Under the pieces are notes generated by a model, which was not told the origin of the DNA, did not search any database, and was given only the letters and a program-made list of their open reading frames with translations. Both the position numbers and the translations under genes were made by a program. Positions 35,800 to 48,009 of a DNA stretch of 64,000 nt are shown in pieces (positions within the stretch are counted from its first letter, which is position 1; each line of letters starts with the position of its first letter). The stretch is from NCBI GenBank assembly GCA_028023455.1, contig JAQFVV010012536.1, positions 950,001 through 1,014,000 of the forward strand. The letters run 5' to 3'. The DNA comes from Epiperipatus broadwayi. Its lineage: Eukaryota > Onychophora > Udeonychophora > Euonychophora > Peripatidae.

Positions 35800-38220
35800 A
35801 TATATATATTTATAAGGGTTACATATATTTATGCATAATATAGATATACATTAAAGTTTAAAACTTTCATAATTGTAATTTTCAGTAAACAATATTATCA
35901 TTATAATTTTTTTATCTAAATGCTTAAGTAATCCCAAATATTATATTTATTACGTTAATAAATGTAGAGAATTAATAGATATCTATGCCAATGTGGATAG
36001 AAACCAATTCTTTCATTGAATGGGAAAATTTTGAACTATAAACAGTGTTTAATGTCTCTAATTCATCGGAAAAGTAAATACCGTTTATAAAAGGCATGCA
36101 TATGGAGAGAGGTTGATCTGATTTTTTATGCTGATAGATGTTTGCTATATAATGAAGTTTGAGACAAGAAATGCATTAGTAAAAATATGTTAATGATTTA
36201 TTACTTGATATTTCATAAGAAGTTTGAGCATTGAAAAAGGCAGAGTTGAGTCTTGAGTCCTGAGCCTATCACTGCTCCAATCATGCAAGGTGTGTGTGTG
36301 GTGTGTGTGTGCGGGAGGGGCTTGATAATATTGTAAAAATATGAAAAATCTCTATAGCATAATAATTATTAATTTTTCCACAAATTGTTAAAACCCATAA
36401 AAAATAAACGCTACCTAGTGAGAGAATAGTGAAATAGAAAAATATTGAACTGCTAGCATGAATAAGCTTAGCTATTAAGGTGTTTAATGTCTTTAGCTCA
36501 CTGATAAATAAAGGTTATTCACAAAATGAATATATAATGAGATATGATAGTCTGTATTTTATTTTGATGAGTATTTGTGATATAATGGAATTGTAATGAG
36601 GGATACACTAAAAAATGGTTTGGAAAACATCTATTTTTGTTTTGGGGAGGAAGCTGTCTTCGGTCACATTTGCCATTTAATATTTTTTATAATAAACACA
36701 AGCATAAATGTAAAATATTAAAAAATAGTATTTCACCATATGATAATAACTTTTTCAAAATAATAACATAATTGTTTTTATATATACAAATTTCAAAGTA
36801 TTAACATAATTGTTTAATACATGCAAATTACATTACAAAAAAATTTAAATAGTTCTATCGGGCGTTAAAAAAAAAACAAGTAAATATAATAGTGCAAAAT
36901 GTTACTTGTTTAATATCCCCAGAAACTCTACTGTTATTAGAATTAATTATTTAATAAATGATTAGAAGACAAAAAATATATAATGTTTTTGGAATAAATT
37001 TTGTTAATATTAGTTTCTACAAATCACAAAATTAGCTGCCTAAAAATAAGAAAATTATACATATGATACATTGATTAATATTTTTATTAAGCTTATTTAT
37101 TTTGAATTTTTTAATTTAACTCTTACCATTATATAATATGGTGCAAGCAATAAAAGGCCATAATAAGTGGAGATTAGGGACATTTATGTTTTATGAGGGT
37201 GTAGAATTATCTTACTTTACTAAAGTATCAAAGATAGTTTATGTTAAATGACCTAGCAAGTGGTTAAGAAAATCTTATATTATTATTTATTTTAATAATC
37301 TGATAGAGTATGTGAATCCTTCCAGATAATGCCAATGAGCTTGTACAGATGTTTAAATTGTGTATTTAAATAATTAAATACAGATTTACACTACCCCCCC
37401 CCCCCATTACAGTTTCTTGTTTAAAATACTACTTGAATTACCTTTGATTTAGTCACATCAAAAATGTGGAATAATGATAAGGATATCTGTAACAGAACAG
37501 ATACATGATAAATTTATTGAATATGTTATTGCAAATCAATGCAAATAGTTTTTTAATTGCAAAGAATTCTAGGACATGAATGATCTCATGATGTAGCAAT
37601 TAGCACATGAACCTTCCAAGCCCATGACTTGGAAATTATGTACAAGTCATGTGATATTTGTTAATTTTTTCAGATCATAAGCAATCTTACAATATTTGGA
37701 AAGCATCCAGCCCAAGCCGGATGATCTGACCATTGTTATTGGTTGATAAATGTTTATTTAATTTTTCCTAATTATGAAATGATACAAACTTTGCCATTGG
37801 TAGGATGCCATCATCTTACAAGTTTTTACACCATGATTTAATTATAACATTACTATTTCATTTTTACCTTTGCTTGTTATATAATAATCTGCATAAGAAT
37901 TTACATTATTAAATATTCTTATCACATTAAAATTTTTTAAAAAGTTTCAGTACTCAAATATAATGAAGAAATGAAACATCAACTCAGAAAGAATAATTAA
38001 ATCATTTAGCTATAAAACATTAAAAATATATTTTTAGTTTATATGTCAACATTTGTAAATATAATTCAAAGTTTCTATTAAATGGAAAATATATAACTTT
38101 ATATAAATGCAGATAAAACAGAATTTTAAATTAAGATCAAATTTTCCATTATTTTTAATTATTAATATGTAAAATCTTTTACTGAAAATGACAAATTACC
38201 CTCCCAAACATTATGTTATT
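35800..38220. other. AT-rich stretch with a weak duplication
   Basis: Two loosely similar blocks (about 35,985-36,185 and 36,425-36,605) share AGTGTTTAATGTC/AGGTGTTTAATGTC, CTGATAAATA and ATATAATG strings in order. A GT tract is at 36,290-36,311. No gene. Confidence 0.4.
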
Positions 38221-38225
38221 TCAGC

Positions 38226-38435
38226 AATGCCCCCTGTGAATAAATATAAAGTCTAAACTTCAACCAGCTGATTCAAAACAGTAATGCCCTCTGTGAATAA
38301 ATATAAAGTCTAAATTTCAACCAGCTGATTCAAAACAGTAACACCCTCTGTGAATAAATATACAGTATAAACTCAACCAGCTGATTCAATGTTGTCATAT
38401 TTTAGCAATGCCCTCTGTGAATAAGTATAAAGTCT
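38226..38435 (+). repeat. 57-bp tandem repeat, about 3.7 units
   Basis: Unit starts are at 38,226, 38,283, 38,340 and 38,407; the last is displaced by a short insert. Each unit carries CCTCTGTGAATAAATATA, AAAGTCTAAA and CAACCAGCTGATTCAA. Units 1 and 2 are almost identical. It lies in an otherwise featureless region. Confidence 0.92.
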
Positions 38436-38459
38436 GAATTTCCAGCAGCATAATATTTT

Positions 38460-41220
38460 ACTATATATTATATCTAATTGTAGCTTTACTATTTCAATTT
38501 TAATTAGTTTTTTTTTGTGAATAGCAAATAATCTTTAAATTGTACAAAAACAAAAATAAATTGAAATGAATTAAATTATTAACTCTTTGACAACTGAATA
38601 CAATGAAAATTTTCATTCTCAGCTTTAGTTCACTCTAAAACTTCTAATTTTTATGTTATTGTAGTGAATTTACAGTCATTTTAAAGAGGAAAATGCCATC
38701 TTAAATTATTTTACAAGTAAAAAATAAATAATATTTAAATTTAAAGCTATAACAATGAGAGAAGACAGGCTTTCCAAGATAATGATTGGTTGTTTCTCAT
38801 TTTTAACAAAAAGGGGAACTAGTCAACAATTTTGACAGGTTGAAGTTCTTTGTTTTGATTTTCAAAATGAAAATGAATGTTTTAGAGTATTTTTTAGTAT
38901 TTTTTTTTACATATTATAAATTATTTTTATAAAATATGCTGAAAATATAATTATTTTAAAATAATAGTTAGCATTTTAAAATAAAAATTATTTACAAAAG
39001 TGAAAAAAAAATCAGTGATATAGGCAGCATTTTTTAATAAGTTATGAAACATTTGTTTTATGTTTTCTGCTATAGATTATTTTTATCAATTATAAATAGA
39101 AATTTATTTTTGAAAAACTCTCACTTGTTTCATTAATCTGACAAATTATTAATTTGCTTTTTACAAATGAAATTAAAATGAACAATATTAAAAAACAAAT
39201 ATATATTTACTGCTGATTCTGTAATTGACCAATCAAAAGTTTAAAACTTTAATTCACTCAGCCAATAGGAATTTTACCACTGGAAGGGTTAGATTAAAAA
39301 AATTGAAAAAAAAAAGAACAAATAACACTAAAAATTATGTTCCAAAATAAAGCAAACAATGGATTAAATTCAAAAGAATTTTATAATGAGAAAGCAGTGA
39401 AGCATATTTGATTTATTCTTAATTTGTAAAAAATATCTTTGAATTATTATTAATCTGAAATATTTAATGTGAAATCTTTAATATGAAATAGTAGTAACCA
39501 ATGTTCATAGATTAACAATATTGCACCTATATAAAAGTGGTATAATAGAAGATTAGAAAATGCTGAATCATGTCTTTTGCTATATGGTGTACCATCTAAT
39601 AAGTACACTCAGCTGTAACTAAAATGTTAATAAAAAAACCTTTTCAGTTGTTAAACATTAAAAACATTTTTATAATTTATTAAAGAATAAGTATATATTT
39701 TTCTTTATGTAATAAAAATATGTGCTAATCTTTCTATTAACAGTTTTCCAGAATTTCCCTTTAACTTGCATCGTATTATTGGTATTTCAGTACTCTCTTG
39801 TGGCTATCTTCAACAGTTGTTTGATGATTTTGCATTCATTTAATAATAAAAACTGAAACTAAAATAATATTTGTTTATTATTTTAAAAAAGAATATCCAG
39901 GTGACAGTATAGTACAAAAATGGGTAATGAGATGACAAAGCTACTGATTGGCCAATTCTTTGTCTCAGATTTGAAAGAAATTGTGAGGGCTTTTGAGAAC
40001 ACTCATGTTTTTATTTAGATCATGCAATTAAAACTTTTAAATTTTTGTAAGTTTTTTAAAAAGTTAAAGAGTATTTTGCATAATATTTGTGTAATATTTA
40101 TTTTTTTAAAAGATAATATAATATATTTTATTTGAAAATATTTATTTTTAGAAAAAAAAGCAAGAGAAATCAATCATAATTATACTAACTATTTTAAATT
40201 TTAAATAGAATTTCATTAGCTTTATGTAATCTGAACAGGGTTTTGAAAACTGAATTAAAACAAATTTAATTACATTGATTTAATATTTTTATAGAATATA
40301 GCAATCAAACAATAAGGAAAAAGTGTTTGTTTTGATTGCCTATTTCAGTTTATTTCTTTTTTTATATTTGCAAAGTTAAAATATTGTTTTAATAATTTTT
40401 TTTTTGTAAATGTACATTTAAAAAGTATTTTGAAATTTGTGAAAATTTAATAAAAAATAATGCTTAATTTGTTAATAAATTTTTCAATAAAAATATACTT
40501 TTAATCTTTATGATTTTTAGATAAATTTCATTAAAAGTATGAGATCAAAATACAAAAATAAGTTTTAAAAAAATTAACTTTTCAAGTAGGAAATAATATT
40601 GCCAATGCAAATAATTTATTAACAAGCTTTAATCTAAAGAAGTGTAGTTAACCAAAAAGAAACTTACGGTTTTAATAAATTTTATTAAAATAATATAGCC
40701 TAAAAATAAAAGTAATTTTAAAAAAGTAACTTTCTAATTTAATCTACCATTAAAAAATAATTGTCAATTTATTGATATTAGGCATTTTCTGTTAGATGTT
40801 ATGTGTAATTATAGTAGTTTTAATTTTTTTTCTAAAAACCATATATATATATATACACACAAATAATAGTGATATATTGGCATTACATATTTTGTTTTTT
40901 CATAATTAGAAAAACCTTAATTGCAGGAATCTACTTCATGTATTTCATGATATAAATTTAAATTCAAAAATTGTTCAATGAGTTTTCACACTTAGAAACC
41001 ATTTAACAAATTAATACTTTAATTTTCACAATGGAGCTTAGATATCACCAGTTATTAAAACTCCAAAAATAAAGAATAAAATATTGTTTAGATCCTCAAT
41101 TGAAAACAAATAATGTATCTGTGCTAGTGTGATATAAATCTTTGTTGACATTCATGAAACAAAAACAATTAATTTATACCTTATTTTTATTATTGGTTTT
41201 TGTAAAATTATTAAATATTT
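38460..41220. other. 2.8-kb AT-rich stretch, no feature seen
   Basis: Extremely A/T-rich with many homopolymers. No domain, array of note or palindrome. Confidence 0.5.
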
Positions 41221-41225
41221 GTTTC

Positions 41226-41488
41226 AAATATATATATATAAAATACATATTTTACAGGTTCATCCATGTTAAAAACTTTTAATATTAATATACTGACGTT
41301 TCGACTTGGTCACACAAGCCATATGCGGGTTCATCCGTGTTAAAAACTTTTAATATTAATATACTGACATTTCGACTTGGTCACACAAGCCATGGATGGC
41401 TTGTGTGACCAAGTCAAAATGTCAGTATATTAATATTAAAAGTTTTTAACATGGATGAACCCACAAAATATGTATTTTATATATTTAA
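41226..41488. mobile_element. Compound palindrome with a duplicated left arm
   Basis: Two direct copies of a 69-71-bp unit (41,257 and 41,328; GGTTCATCC.TGTTAAAAA, TACTGAC.TTTCGACTTGG, TCACACAAGCC) are followed by one inverted copy (about 41,393-41,461). An outer pair (AAAATACATATTTT and AAAATATGTATTTT) encloses them. The centre ATGGATGGCTTG joins arm 2 to the inverted unit with almost no loop. Confidence 0.85.
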
Positions 41489-41499
41489 CCCGTGCAAAT

Positions 41500-42650
41500 C
41501 TTCGTTTTAACATATATATATATATATGTGTGTGTGTGTGATATGTAGAATACTTTTGCTTTTCATTAATGGCAATAATCTTCTTATTATTAATCTTCTA
41601 TGCATTGCCATTATTAACAACATAATAAATAACTCCTTTCATTTATACTTTATCCAATAAAACATATTGCTTCTACATTTAATTTTCTTATTTTCTTTCC
41701 TTACAGTTTTGATTGACCAGAAATCTTTATCAGAGCTATGAATATATTCAAATAGACATCATTGTATAAAAAATAAGATTTTAAGTATATCTACAAATAT
41801 ACATAATTCTTATTTTAATTATAATTATAGAAAAATATTACATACACACATATACATGTATACTTTCATAATTATATTTGATTATACACTTGTTTTCTGT
41901 TGGTTTATTTAATATCAATTGTTATTATATTGACTTATATTTTTTATATATTCTATATTTATATGACCAATTTTATATTATTAATTTTTAATTTTATATT
42001 TGTTAATTTTATTTTCTATAATGTAATTATTTTATTTATTTTTAATTTAGTATTTGTCTACTTAAAACATCTATGTTTTTAGATTTTTTTTTAGTATATC
42101 TTTTACAACCTTCTCTGTAACACTGTTATAAAATTTAAAAATTTTTACTTTAATTTTACTCTACATTATACCTCACTCTGTATTTACTTGTTGAAACTAT
42201 TTTTTTTCTTTAACTTACTAAACTTTAATATTATTAATAATTTATATTATTAAGATAATTTTTATTTTATTTTTTTTAATTAATCAAATTTTCATGTCTA
42301 AATCATTATTTAATCTCAGAATAATTTTTTAATTAATATTGCTTCTTTAGATTTTCTTTCTCTGTTACTGTTAGTATATCCCATACTATCTTTTTTCAAT
42401 TTATGGCCTGCTTTTATTATATGTATGTGTGTAGGAAATCTCATCCCATATATATTGCTTCCATTTTGTATTAAATGAATTTTTTGTTTCAACTTATGTA
42501 ATTGTTTTTAATATTATTTATTTTATATTTTTTTGCATTTTATCCTTTAACTCCATTTACACAGTTTTTAATATTTTCTTTACCATTTTTATATATTTAT
42601 TATCTAATATGTCAAATCTGCTTTTCATTTTTTTAATTTATTACTTTAAA
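41500..42650. other. T-rich stretch, no gene
   Basis: The plus strand is strongly T/A-biased from 41.6 to 42.65 kb. The hydrophobic 60-codon frame at 41.9-42.08 kb reads Ile, Leu and Phe from this bias. Confidence 0.45.
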
Positions 42651-42655
42651 ATTAT

Positions 42656-42706
42656 CAGATAGAGTAGATAGCTGAAGGGAGCATGAATAACTGTGTTCAA
42701 ACCCCA
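42656..42706 (+). mobile_element. Family C end fragment
   Basis: AGATAGAGTAGATAGCTGAA and GAATAACTGTGTTCAAACCC match the right terminal repeat of the 34.3-kb element. The rest of this copy is not visible. Confidence 0.55.
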
Positions 42707-42869
42707 ATAAATACATCTAAATTTTAAGTATATAATTATCCTTGTATTCAAATGTTACAGATTCAGCCTGTAACCTGCCTATCCCTTTTCTGTGTATTTA
42801 AATGGACATGGTCCTATACATGAGGGGTCAGCATGACTTAAAGTCAACATGGGTATGACAACAATATGG

Positions 42870-43160
42870 ACATCAACAATGGATTTGGGCATACGATCAT
42901 CATACTTTCAATGGTATGGATGGCTGAAGAATTGGAAGGTGGATTAAGATTTGCTATCTTAATATAAACTAAGCACTGATTATATATGTGTATGGAAGAT
43001 GATGATCTGGACCTACTGTTGAGTGCTAGTTCAGCATGAAATATGTATATTGAAGATCATTCCTCTTTTTCACATCTGTTATTGTCATGTGTATCAGTTG
43101 TATGAGGTAGAGTGAACAACTGAAGGAAGCTTAAAGTTTGTGTTCAAATTTCTTATAATT
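42870..43160 (-). mobile_element. Family C copy
   Basis: Read on the minus strand: TTTGAACACAAACTTTAAGC, TCATACAACTGATACACATG, ATGCTGAACTAGCACTCA, AGTTTATATTAAGATAGCAA and TTCTTCAGCCATCCATACC, in the same order as the copies at 46.8 and 51.3 kb. About 290 bp. No coding sequence. Confidence 0.75.
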
Positions 43161-43474
43161 ACTTTAAAATTTTAATATTTTTTGTTTAATTTATTTATAA
43201 TCTTCCTTGCTATATTATTACTTTTATGTTCCTTTTCATATGTTTGTCTTTGTTTTTTATCATATCTTTCTTTTTTTTATTTTAATATCATTTCATTAGT
43301 TCTTTCATGTTTATATATCATATCATTTCATTAGTTTTCTATTGATATTCTATTATTTTTTTATATCTTTTATTGGGAAATTATTTTTCAATTAATTTAT
43401 TATTAATTTTTTTTGTGTATTCTGAATTTGAACAATATGTTTAACTTTATATATTCTAGACTTTCTAAATATAC

Positions 43475-43580
43475 TAGCACCTCACTGAGGAAGTCAGAAG
43501 TAGAAACCAGTCTGGGGGTGGGGATATTTTGAAGAGATTGTTAAGAGTTATTGGCAAGCTCATTAGATAACATTATAATT
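43475..43580 (-). mobile_element. Family A fragment
   Basis: On the minus strand: GCTTGCCAATAACTCTTAAC, CAGACTGGTTTCTACTTC and CTTCCTCAGTGAGGTGCTAG. It abuts the next foldback. Confidence 0.7.
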
Positions 43581-43606
43581 ATCTATCTAGCATAGAGGCA
43601 GTGTGT

Positions 43607-44107
43607 AATTAGAAAGAGAAAGGTGCTAACTTTTTTCCACTTTGCACTGATGTAGTTTTTGGCTATAGAGGGACCTCTCAAACCTCAACACAGATAGGGA
43701 CTTTATAAAGATAACAAAGGCCACCTTATCTTTAACCTAAATTGGTATTATGTAGGCCAATCTGAAACTTCTTGATTTGAGAGCACAAAGAGATTACTCC
43801 ATTAAAAAAGATTTTAATATTAACTGCTGTAAATTGCAAGATTTCAAGTGAGTTAATCTGTAAAAGGATATAGAGGATTTAAATGTGAAGAGAGTAATAT
43901 CTTCACTCTCTCAAATCAAAATATTTCAGATTGGCCTATATAAGTAAAAAGTTAGATTAAAGATAAGATCGTCTTTTTTATTTTTATAAAGTCCCTGACT
44001 GGTGTTGAGGTTTGAGATGTCCCTCTACAGTCAAAAACTATGTTTGGCTATTATACAAATATTTAAGGTGCGTGTGGAAAAAGGTTAAAGCCTTTCTCCT
44101 CTTAATT
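43607..44107. mobile_element. Foldback with 180-200-bp arms
   Basis: Outer blocks AATTAGAAAGAGAAAGG and CCTTTCTCCTCTTAATT. Inner blocks GGGACCTCTCAAACCTCAAC, CAGATAGGGACTTTATAAAG and AGGCCAATCTGAAA, each mirrored on the right. The loop is about 43,785-43,905. Arms are some 10-15% diverged by eye. No coding sequence. Confidence 0.8.
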
Positions 44108-44711
44108 ATATATATATATATATTGTAAATAGAACCATAATTGTAAAATTATTAATAAAAAATAAAGCATTAAAATATATATAATTATATATTAAAACAC
44201 CTTTCAGTTTGCTACTGAGAAAGTATATAAATTAGAATTTTTTAAATATTGCAAAATGACTGCCTGCAGAAAGGTGTTTATAGTTAAATGAAAGGAGCCT
44301 TTTTAATTTCCTCTTTGAGAGCTTAAAGAAGCTAAGCAGGGCCAATTTCTAATGTTTACTCCATGCATACTTGTCTTTGCAGCTGTTATTACTATAAAAT
44401 TATTCATGATAAAATTTGCTAGTTCATCTTTTTTTTCCATTGTGCAATATCATAGCAAGTATTTTGACCGAAATTAACATTTCACAAAAGCGTGGATGTT
44501 TTTCTATTAGCATTTATTTTTATCAGCAATGGATAATATATCGTATTCCTCAAATGGGGATGAATTGTGATTTCATTTTAAAGTTGTTTGTGAAAACAAA
44601 ATATTTCGCTATGCATCTGTCAATAATTGTATATAATATGGTATTAATAGAAGAAAAAAAATTGTATTCGTGTAGATGGACTGATCACCAAAATGTCTCC
44701 TCAGCGTAGTG

Positions 44712-44857
44712 ATTTTACTGTAAAAGACTTAAACCCATACATGAGATGAATGGATAAAATTAGAAAGTCAGCGGGTATGTTATAAATAAAAGAGACAAGG
44801 AATCGGAGATTTGGAGAAATATTTATCATGCAATGAATCAATGATGATGATGTAATT
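44712..44857 (+). pseudogene. LINE ORF2 C-terminal tail, decayed copy
   Basis: One frame reads MDKIRKSAGML, stop, IKETRNRRFGEIFIMQ, stop. This lines up residue by residue with the better copy at 53.66 kb and with the R-W-x-D-x-I-R-K...W-K/R...F-x-x-Q-W tail found at the C-terminus of many LINE reverse transcriptases. Several stops make it non-functional. The region just upstream (44.4-44.7 kb) has an open frame with no motif I recognise. Confidence 0.6.
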
Positions 44858-44869
44858 GTTAATTTTCTG

Positions 44870-45120
44870 ATAATTTATCAGATTTACAGCACACACACTT
44901 ATAAATATGCAAACGCACTTATTGCTTGAATTACTAATAAACATTTACTATAGTAAATTTTTTTTAATTATATGTATAATGATTTTATTTTTTTGCCGTT
45001 TTTGTTACGTAATTAAAATAAAAGCCTTTTTAGCAGAACAAAAATAACTTTTGATGTTTTGCTAACGGAGATGAACTTTTGAGCTTCCAGAAAGTATTAT
45101 TTATAAAAATTATGTAAATT
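44870..45120. other. AT-rich stretch, no feature seen
   Basis: Nothing supported. Confidence 0.4.
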
Positions 45121-45124
45121 ATAA

Positions 45125-45520
45125 TTCAGTAGCGACGACTTCGATTTTTGCTCTATTGTGCTTCAATTTTCAGCGTCAAATTTGTGTTTTAGACGCAAAG
45201 TAGAACAAATTTACACTGAAAACTTATTTATTTGGATCCGAGTCACGGTTATTCTTCGCAGTACGATGCTGTCCCTCATTACCGTCGAACCCTGTGGGCA
45301 TTTGAGACGGCAAAAGCGATGCAGAATACTGGGACTTTGGGTTACCTTCATCCGACTTCTCTTTTTGTTTAGTTCAGATCAGCTTTAATAAGAGTAAAAA
45401 GGGTAAATGAAGTTAATTATTGAAAAGCGAGTGAGTCGGAGTAACATGATTTTTAGATAAAGCGAAAAATAAAGAGCGTAGTTAGTGATTAAGTTTAATG
45501 GCCGCGGCTACTATGTACGT
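45125..45520. other. GC-richer islet, unidentified
   Basis: This block contains several CpG sites (GGATCCGAGTCACGG, ACCGTCGAACCCTG, GAGACGGCAAAAGCGATG) and an acceptor-like tract ending TTCAATTTTCAG at 45,173. A 76-codon frame is present, but its peptide is not recognised and codon use gives no clear support. It could be a promoter-proximal or exonic fragment or an old repeat. Confidence 0.3.
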
Positions 45521-45524
45521 AGTG

Positions 45525-46285
45525 TTGAGAATATATCCCATCACATTTTTATCTCTTTTTGATCTATTTTAATAGTTTGTTTAAAACCAGTAATTAAAAA
45601 AGAAAAAAAAAATGCAATTAAACTCAAATAAGTATCACGGCTATTTAGAAAAGTAAACTTAGCTTCATTAATTAAACTTTTAAGTAAAGTTTAATTTTGA
45701 GTTTACGAAATGGATTTATATGATTTTTAAAGACTGTGGATATAATTACATACATATACAAATAAACACACTCGCACGTATAATAATATATAGCGAGAGC
45801 AAATAATATCAGCAGTAGATGTTCGTAAAACAAGTATGACCAAGTAAATAATATATATTTTTAAAGGTGTTCAGTACTTACAGACATATAGATACACCCA
45901 AACACATTGTACATTCAGTTTAAAGTAACTCACAATAGAGGAAAAAATAAACAAATTTCACTCGATACATGCTTTTCAAAATATCCCATAACAAAATGGG
46001 CATAAATATGATTTTTTAAACAATATGACTATCTTCAAACATTTTTATAATTGCAAAACAAATGGTGTATGTGTACGTATATACAGACATATTTATAAAT
46101 AAAATAAAGTCTGATAAATTCGTGTTTTTGTATTTTTATTTTTTTCCCGATAAAAATAACAAATAATATATACGTTAACCAATATTATGGCTTTATATAT
46201 TACTGTTTATATTCTATAATTACAAAATTAATGTCATACTTATATTCTATGTATCACAAATTATTAACTAAGGCAGTGAGTATAA
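45525..46285. other. AT-rich stretch, no feature seen
   Basis: Nothing supported. Confidence 0.45.
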
Positions 46286-46299
46286 CTATATAATTTTTT

Positions 46300-46394
46300 T
46301 TCATGGGTCATAGCATCGGCCAGGAAGTGAACCCGCTAACCCAGGACAACTGTTTGTAAGGCGGCTGTGCTGACCACTCGACCATCAACGCTTG
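46300..46394 (-). mobile_element. tRNA-derived SINE copy 3
   Basis: On the minus strand: AAGCGTTGATGGTCGAGTGG (A box), GCGGGTTCACTTCCTGGCC (B box) and CGATGCTATGACCCATG, then an A run. ATAATTTTTTT lies on both sides (46,290-46,300 and 46,395-46,405) and could be a target duplication, but overlaps the tail. Confidence 0.82.
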
Positions 46395-46794
46395 ATAATT
46401 TTTTTCGCTTTTTTTTTTTTTGCTTATATTTACATCTTTTTAAGAATACACTTTTCACTATTTATTCACTTTTATTTATTTATTTTTTTCAAATTTAATC
46501 TTTTTATAAAAAATCTTATTTTATAATCAGGCAAAGAAATTAACTTGTATCATAAGAATCAGTTCCCTTTCTTTCAGTACCTTTGATTGTTGTTATATTA
46601 CTGATATTACTGCTTTAATAAATAATAAACGGTTTTTTTTTTTTAAATGAAATCTTATAAAAATTGTCTTCTCTAGAATTTCGATTGTAGAGTTATTCTC
46701 TTCAAATTAGATTTAAACTATTTAAAACTAGCCTTTGCTTCAGTTACTATTAGCTGTCTTTGTACTTTATATCTTTCTGTTAATTAGAAGGGAT

Positions 46795-47090
46795 TTAAAT
46801 CCAGACTTTCAAACTCCTTTCAGTCATACACTCCATCTTATACAACCGATACACATGACCACATACATGTGAAAAAGATAAATGATCTCTAATATCCGTA
46901 TTTCGTGCGCAACCGGCACTCATTAGTTGATCCACATCATCACCCCCCCCATATATATATAACCAGTACTTGGTTTATATTAAAATAGCAAATATTTAAT
47001 ATTTAATGGACAGGCTTCATTCTGTTCTACTATCCAACTCTTTAGCCACTCACATATCATTGAAAATCTAATGACATTCATATTATATTT
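46795..47090 (+). mobile_element. Family C copy
   Basis: Contains AGACTTTCAAACTCC, ACAACCGATACACATGACC, ATCCGTATTTCGTGC, GGCACTCATTAGTTG, TTTATATTAAAATAGCAAAT and CCAACTCTTTAGCCA. A short C run and an AT run are inserted near 46,945-46,960. Confidence 0.75.
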
Positions 47091-47897
47091 AATTAGTTTT
47101 TAATATCAAGAGCTTTCTGTTAAAAAAATGTGTGTGTTTACATATATATATAAAGATTATTTATTCACCATTATAGTTAAAAATATAAATTAAAGATAAC
47201 AATTCAATGCTCCCAAGACTGTATAAATTATCTTTTTCATTAAATTAACAGAGAAACCTGCATTAAATTAAGTATTTTCCTTTATCAGGTCTGCTATTAA
47301 CACATTTGTCTTTAATTCTAAAATTATTGTGAAATCTCTAAACTGAAATCAAAAACTAAATTAGTAAATATTTTCCAGTTAAATGGATATCTATTTAACT
47401 GTCTGTTTGTGGACAATATTGGTAAAAATGTTACATTTACTTAGAAAAAGCTTTCTCTACCCCTAAATTTGTATTTGTAATATGACACAACCTTTAATAT
47501 TGGTGAATAGCATACCATCTATATAATAAAATTGGGTTCATGCTTTATTTTGGCTTATTTAATATATTTAAAATACAATCTTGTCAAAGTCATATTTTAA
47601 TTTTTTTTTTTATTAATTACCTGTTTGAATATGTAAGCCAATTGTGAATGGAAATTTCTAGACTTAAAACTAATATTTCATAAGACAAATATTCTATGGA
47701 GTTTAGATTAGGAATAAAGTGAACAGGAAATTAAAAGTTTCCATAGTGATTATCAACTGGGTATAATAAAAACAAAAACAAATAAACAAACAAACAATTT
47801 AATTAACAAATGAAAATGATTTACTCAATCTATGACTCTGAAGTTTACATGTTGAATATTATATAATCTTTGTATATTTTAGTACAACAAATTCGCT

Positions 47898-48003
47898 ATT
47901 TTTGTTTCTCCATATGTTGAAGCATCGGCCAGTAAGCGAACCCGCAACAAATGTCCGCAAGCAAGGCAGCTGAGCTGACCTCTCGGCTACCAATACTTGA
48001 CAA
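47898..48003 (-). mobile_element. tRNA-derived SINE copy 4 with 11-bp target duplication
   Basis: The head (about 47,919-48,000, minus strand) reads GTATTGGTAGCCGAGAGGTC and GCGGGTTCGCTTACTGGCC, and is shorter than copy 2 by a deletion in the middle. ACAAATTCGCT is repeated exactly at 47,887-47,897 and 48,004-48,014, a target duplication outside the tail. This shows insertion by LINE-type retroposition. Confidence 0.88.
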
Positions 48004-48009
48004 ACAAAT

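Noticed and set aside
38226-38435. A CRISPR array
   Set aside because: The units are contiguous 57-bp tandem copies without unique spacers, and the DNA is animal.
41900-42082. Hydrophobic 60-codon frame resembling a membrane protein
   Set aside because: The residues follow from T/A bias, with no hydrophilic connections, motif or coding-like codon pattern.
44416-44709. 97-codon frame upstream of a LINE tail
   Set aside because: No RT or zinc-finger motif could be found, so I did not extend the LINE remnant into it.
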